Shown here in pieces: positions 5,561-7,877 of a stretch of 7,877 bases of DNA. The stretch covers positions 1-7,877 of the forward strand of contig PWWY01000202.1 of the NCBI GenBank assembly GCA_003561325.1, given 5' to 3'. The notes under the pieces are model-generated. The model made no database searches. It was not told the DNA's origin and saw nothing but the letters and a program-made list of their open reading frames with translations. The position numbers were made by a program, and so were the translations under genes. The stretch comes from Syntrophomonadaceae bacterium (GTDB lineage: Bacteria; Bacillota; Dethiobacteria; DTU022; UBA8154). Numbering within the stretch: the stretch's first letter is position 1; the number at the start of each line of letters is the position of its first letter.

Positions 5561-6658
5561 TTAAAACAAATTCGGGTAGAAGATCTCCGCGGCCATTTCC
5601 ACCGCCTCCACGACGCGGGGGCCCGGGCGGGAGAAGATGTCGTCGTGCACGCCGTAGATGCGCTCTTGCTGCACCGCGGGCAAATCCGCCCAGCCGGGAC
5701 GCTGTTTCATTTCTTCGATCATGAATTCAGCCGTGCCGTGATAGAGGGGAAAGAGGATCACCTGGGGCTCGCTTTCCAGGATCGCCTCGGCGCTGACCAC
5801 GGGGTAGTCTTCGCGCACATCGCCGAAGATGTTTTCCCCGCCGGCCAGGGTGATCACCTGGTGAATGATGGTGCTGCCCCCGGCGCTCATCAGGGGATCG
5901 GAGTAGACTTCGTGATACACGCGCACCGGGTCGGGGATGTCGGCCTCATCCAGGTGGGACTGCACGGCCTGGAGACGCGCTTCCATGGACTGCACCAGCT
6001 CCGCGGCCTGGGCCTGGTTGCCGGTCGCTTCCCCCACCATCTCCAGCCCCCGGTAGATGTCTTCCACGGAGTTGGCATAGAGAACCAGCACGTTGATGCC
6101 CAGCTCCTCCAGTTTTTCCACCTGCTCCTGGTGCAGGGAAGAGGCCAGCACCAGGTCGGGGGCCAGGGCCACGATCTGTTCGATGTTGGGGTCAGCAAAG
6201 CCCCCTACTTTTTTGACTTCCGCGGCGGCGGGCGGGTAATTGCAGTAATCGGTAACCCCCACGATGCGGTCCTCCAGGCCCAGGGCAAAGGCGATCTCCG
6301 TCTTGCTGGGCGAGAGAGAAATCAGGGATTCCGGGCGGGTGGGTATGACCGCGTCCCGGCCTTTCTGGTCGATCAAGACGGCAAAGGGAGCCTCGTCTGC
6401 CCCGGTGGGATCGGCCGGATCTGCGGGGTCGGGGGGAGCGGATTCCTGCGGTTCAGACGGGGCGGGAGTCGGAGCTGGCGCGCATCCGAAGCCGGCCGCC
6501 ATCCCGGCCAGCAGCAGGGCGCCAAGGAGGACAGCGAGACCCAGGAGAACGGCCTTGTTCTTATAGGATGACCGGGGGGAGGAGGGCCCTTTTTCCCGGC
6601 AAGGCGCACTTCCCGTTAACCTGATGTTCGCGTAAGTGATGGAGTCCTTCTTTTTCAT
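5561..6658 (-). CDS. btuF: Corrinoid-binding lipoprotein of ABC transporter
   Basis: This is an extracytoplasmic solute-binding protein that delivers corrinoids to BtuC. It has 365 residues: a polar stretch 1-34, a hydrophobic segment 35-58, and Cys59 as the likely lipid attachment site (AGFGC, not a canonical lipobox). A Pro/acid-rich spacer runs from 60 to 92, and a two-lobed domain from 93 to 365. Family motifs are LSPSKTEIAFALG (115-127), NIEQIVALAPDLVLA (158-172), SAGGSTI (258-264) and LAGGENIF (271-278). Glu160 aligns with E. coli BtuF Glu72, and Glu291 probably with Glu202; both dock on BtuC arginines. The ATG at 6658 has a weak AAGGGA in front. Haem or siderophore binding proteins share the fold, but the upstream cobalamin riboswitch settles the likely substrate. 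Confidence 0.92.
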   Translation of the reverse strand: MKKKDSITYANIRLTGSAPCREKGPSSPRSSYKNKAVLLGLAVLLGALLLAGMAAGFGCAPAPTPAPSEPQESAPPDPADPADPTGADEAPFAVLIDQKGRDAVIPTRPESLISLSPSKTEIAFALGLEDRIVGVTDYCNYPPAAAEVKKVGGFADPNIEQIVALAPDLVLASSLHQEQVEKLEELGINVLVLYANSVEDIYRGLEMVGEATGNQAQAAELVQSMEARLQAVQSHLDEADIPDPVRVYHEVYSDPLMSAGGSTIIHQVITLAGGENIFGDVREDYPVVSAEAILESEPQVILFPLYHGTAEFMIEEMKQRPGWADLPAVQQERIYGVHDDIFSRPGPRVVEAVEMAAEIFYPNLF

Positions 6659-6868
6659 GAATAAAAGTCCCTTCTTTCTGTTCTGGAATAAAACCTGATG
6701 GAGTCCCTGGCTGGGTCTCTCCTGGATTGCTCACTGCACCGGCAAACCCTTGCAAAGCCCCAGCAGACTGGCAAGCGGGCGGCCAGGCGAATGGTTAGGC
6801 GAACAAGCGGTCCAAAGAGTTGAACAAAAGGCCCCTGAAATCATGGCGTTTGCGTATAAAATCCAAGG
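6659..6868 (-). other. Leader between attenuator and btuF
   Basis: These 210 bases are transcribed only if the terminator at 6869-6917 is passed. They contain no convincing gene: one ATG frame of 37 codons lacks a ribosome binding site. A stretch resembling the B12-box core (CAGGAGAGACCCAGCC on the minus strand) lacks the rest of the riboswitch and is probably coincidence. The btuF ribosome binding site lies at the end. I see nothing else. Confidence 0.5.
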
Positions 6869-6917
6869 AAACAAAAAACGCCTTACCTCCTTCAGTGTGG
6901 TAGAGAAGGAATAAGGC
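6869..6917 (-). terminator. Intrinsic terminator of the btu leader (riboswitch expression platform)
   Basis: On the minus strand GCCTTA (6912-6917) pairs with TAAGGC (6880-6885), and TCCTTC (6905-6910) with GAAGGA (6888-6893). Together they give a 12-bp stem with a small internal loop and an 11-base apical loop, followed by CGTTTTTTGTTT. It lies 70 bases behind the riboswitch, where an attenuator is expected. A possible antiterminator is AGAGGGGG (6957-6964) pairing with CCTTCTCT (6902-6909), eight pairs with two G-U. Cobalamin binding would favour the terminator and stop btuFCD expression. Confidence 0.8.
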
Positions 6918-6986
6918 CCTTTGGGCGGTGCAACAACCGGGCATTTGTTCGCACTTCCCCCTCTCCCGCGAAGGTTGAAGGTGCAA

Positions 6987-7158
6987 TGCTCCGGGCAGGT
7001 CTCCTGACTTGCGGATCCAGGCTGGTTTCTCCCTTCCCGGGTCCGGTGAACGGACCCAGTGGCTTTACAGAAAAACAGCTCCCCGCTTACAGTGGCGCGA
7101 CCGTCCAGGATTTTCACCTGGTTCCCTATTCTCTTCGCTAGAGCGAAGAACCCGGGCA
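6987..7158 (-). promoter_or_regulatory. Cobalamin (B12) riboswitch
   Basis: This aptamer binds cobalamin in the nascent btu mRNA. On the minus strand the conserved parts appear in order: an AATAGGGAA segment, GGTGAAAATCC, GCGCCACTGTAAGCGG, GCCACTG, GGGAAGG, and the B12 box AGTCAGGAGACCTGCC at 6994-7009. The closing P1 stem pairs TGCCCGGG (7151-7158) with CCCGG-A-GCA (6987-6995), with one bulged A. A peripheral hairpin with CTTCGC/GCGAAG arms and a TAGA/TCTA loop is at 7133-7148. It controls btuFCD, most likely at transcription through the terminator just downstream. Its identity also fixes the transporter's substrate as a corrinoid. Confidence 0.97.
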
Positions 7159-7181
7159 CTACCTTAACAGTTAAACCAAAT

Positions 7182-7217
7182 CTTGCTGAATCATGTTGTC
7201 TTGCTGGGTCATGTTGA
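7182..7217. repeat. 18-bp tandem duplication in the btu leader
   Basis: CTTGCTGAATCATGTTGT (7182-7199) is followed directly by CTTGCTGGGTCATGTTGA (7200-7217), identical at 15 of 18 positions. It lies between the predicted transcription start near 7222 and the riboswitch. It could be a slippage duplication or a paired binding site; nothing in the sequence decides this. Confidence 0.6.
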
Positions 7218-7228
7218 ATCTGATCTCA

Positions 7229-7259
7229 ACTATACCACAAATGAAGCCCTTTGTGTCCA
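7229..7259 (-). promoter_or_regulatory. Promoter of the btuFCD operon
   Basis: On the minus strand TGGACA (7254-7259) and TATAGT (7229-7234) each match the consensus at five of six positions. The spacing is 19 bases, longer than ideal, but TGG in front of TATAGT gives an extended -10 motif. Transcription near 7222 would place the riboswitch about 64 bases into the RNA. Confidence 0.55.
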
Positions 7260-7555
7260 TTAAATTCCCTCTGGCAGCACATCTATGCGAACTTTATGCA
7301 CCGGAAAAGAATGTCCCATGAACAGAACTACAAAGAGTTGAGCTGCTTCGCACTTAAACCAAAATAGGTTGACGCAAAAATATCCAGCTAAGACTACTAT
7401 TGTAGTAAAATTTCATTTGTAATTTCTTGATATCCGCATTACCCAATAGAGGATGTCCCCAAAACGTCAGCTTCTCCCAGGTAACGATGAGCCCATCTTC
7501 ATGGCTCCACTATGTGTAATTTTCCCTGTAAGGCTATGGTGATCCATTAATTCCT
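7260..7555. other. AT-richer intergenic region without a gene
   Basis: This stretch is poorer in G and C than its neighbours and has no credible coding frame on either strand. Visible structures are a palindrome ACTAC-TATT-GTAGT (7393-7406), a hairpin GAGCCCAT/ATGGCTC (7489-7507) with one bulge, and a minus-strand GGGGACATCCTCT (7448-7460) that weakly resembles the intergenic repeat ends. I found no tRNA or known small RNA. Confidence 0.5.
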
Positions 7556-7588
7556 AAAAGGCGGTGAAATCACCGGCGTCGCACCGCC
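7556..7588 (-). terminator. Possible terminator over the end of the partial membrane protein gene
   Basis: On the minus strand GGCGGTG (7582-7588) pairs with CACCGCC (7560-7566) and is followed by TTTT. A competing smaller hairpin, CGGTG-ATTT-CACCG, overlaps the stop codon. The stem is GC-rich, but the T-run has only four bases. Confidence 0.4.
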
Positions 7589-7877
7589 GTTTTCCAGTAC
7601 ATGATCATGCCGGCGAAGATCAGGGAGGTGGCCATCAGTTCCACGGATTCTTCCAGCACGAAGTCCATGAGGAAAAACGCCGGGACGTTGCCATAGGTCA
7701 GGGCCTGGCTCAGGCGCTCCCCGACGATGTGGTAGAAACCCCCTTCTTCCCGGAACAGGGAGGCGGAGGCAGCCAGGCCGTAGAGGAAACACCCCAGCAG
7801 GTAGTAAAGGCGGGTCTGGGGGGGCACGGAGAAGGCCACCCGCCAGTGGCGCACGAGGGCAATGACCAGGGGCGTCA
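7570..7877 (-). CDS. Unrecognised membrane protein, C-terminal part
   Basis: The gene enters from beyond the window end, so its N-terminus is missing; 101 residues and a stop are visible. They contain about three hydrophobic segments: TPLVIAL at the edge, RLYYLLGCFLYGLAASASLF in the middle, and a C-terminal one after FVLEESVELMATSLIFAGMI, closing with a basic tail (RRR). The E-E-x-x-E motif at the start of the last membrane segment is a pattern I recall from uncharacterised multi-pass membrane proteins, without a known function. An internal GTG at 7854 is not taken as the start because the frame stays open to the window edge. It is separated from the btu operon by a gap and a possible terminator. 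Confidence 0.65.
   Translation of the reverse strand, partial: TPLVIALVRHWRVAFSVPPQTRLYYLLGCFLYGLAASASLFREEGGFYHIVGERLSQALTYGNVPAFFLMDFVLEESVELMATSLIFAGMIMYWKTAVRRR

Noticed and set aside
5501..6571. Plus-strand open frame of 356 codons opposite btuF
   Set aside because: It mirrors the well-supported btuF frame; its sequence has no family motifs.
6680..6760. Possible second, degenerate cobalamin riboswitch near btuF
   Set aside because: Only a fragment like the B12-box core (CAGGAGAGACCCAGCC) is present; the aptamer segments upstream of it are missing.
6731..7159. Minus-strand open frame of 142 codons across the btu leader
   Set aside because: It is a translation of the cobalamin riboswitch and the terminator, which are RNA elements with conserved structure. 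No ribosome binding site supports it.
1..7877. CRISPR array, phage module or toxin-antitoxin system
   Set aside because: No regularly spaced repeats, integrase, phage structural genes or paired small genes are visible on either strand.

Overview
The window looks like a piece of a GC-rich Gram-positive (Firmicutes, Clostridia-like) chromosome. The evidence is strong GGAG-type ribosome binding sites, two probable TTG starts, sigma-A-like promoters (one with a perfect TATAAT), a riboswitch paired with an intrinsic terminator, and a solute-binding protein made as a lipoprotein. The genus cannot be told from the sequence. Every gene I can support lies on the minus strand, so the window reads from high to low coordinates. 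The long plus-strand open frames are antisense shadows of GC-rich genes.

Layout in the direction of transcription: (1) 7877-7570, the C-terminal part of an unrecognised membrane protein, with a possible terminator over its stop codon. (2) 7555-7260, an AT-richer gap with one palindrome and no gene. (3) 7259-6659, a long regulatory leader: promoter, an 18-bp tandem duplication, a well-conserved cobalamin (B12) riboswitch, an intrinsic terminator, then about 210 nt of further leader. (4) 6658-3043, the corrinoid import operon btuF-btuC-btuD: a lipoprotein that binds substrate, a ten-helix-type permease and an ATPase. The ATPase carries an additional C-terminal domain of about 145 residues. (5) 3042-2663, a gap holding a 172-bp element with imperfect terminal inverted repeats and the cobU promoter, which overlaps a palindrome. 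(6) 2662-1943, cobU, the cobinamide kinase/guanylyltransferase, with a 56-residue hydrophilic N-terminal extension. (7) 1942-1773, a short gap with a strong promoter. (8) 1772-51, a large membrane-anchored GGDEF protein whose catalytic motif is degenerate. (9) 50-1, a repeat related to one end of the element in region 5.

Function: BtuFCD imports corrinoids, and CobU activates cobinamide during lower-ligand assembly, so the centre of the window is a corrinoid uptake and salvage locus. The riboswitch should switch the transporter off when cobalamin is plentiful. cobU seems to have its own promoter and no riboswitch. The GGDEF gene is a separate unit with no visible link to B12.

The points most worth a second look are the ATPase fusion domain, the degenerate GGDEF site, and the intergenic repeat family placed just behind the stop codons of two genes.
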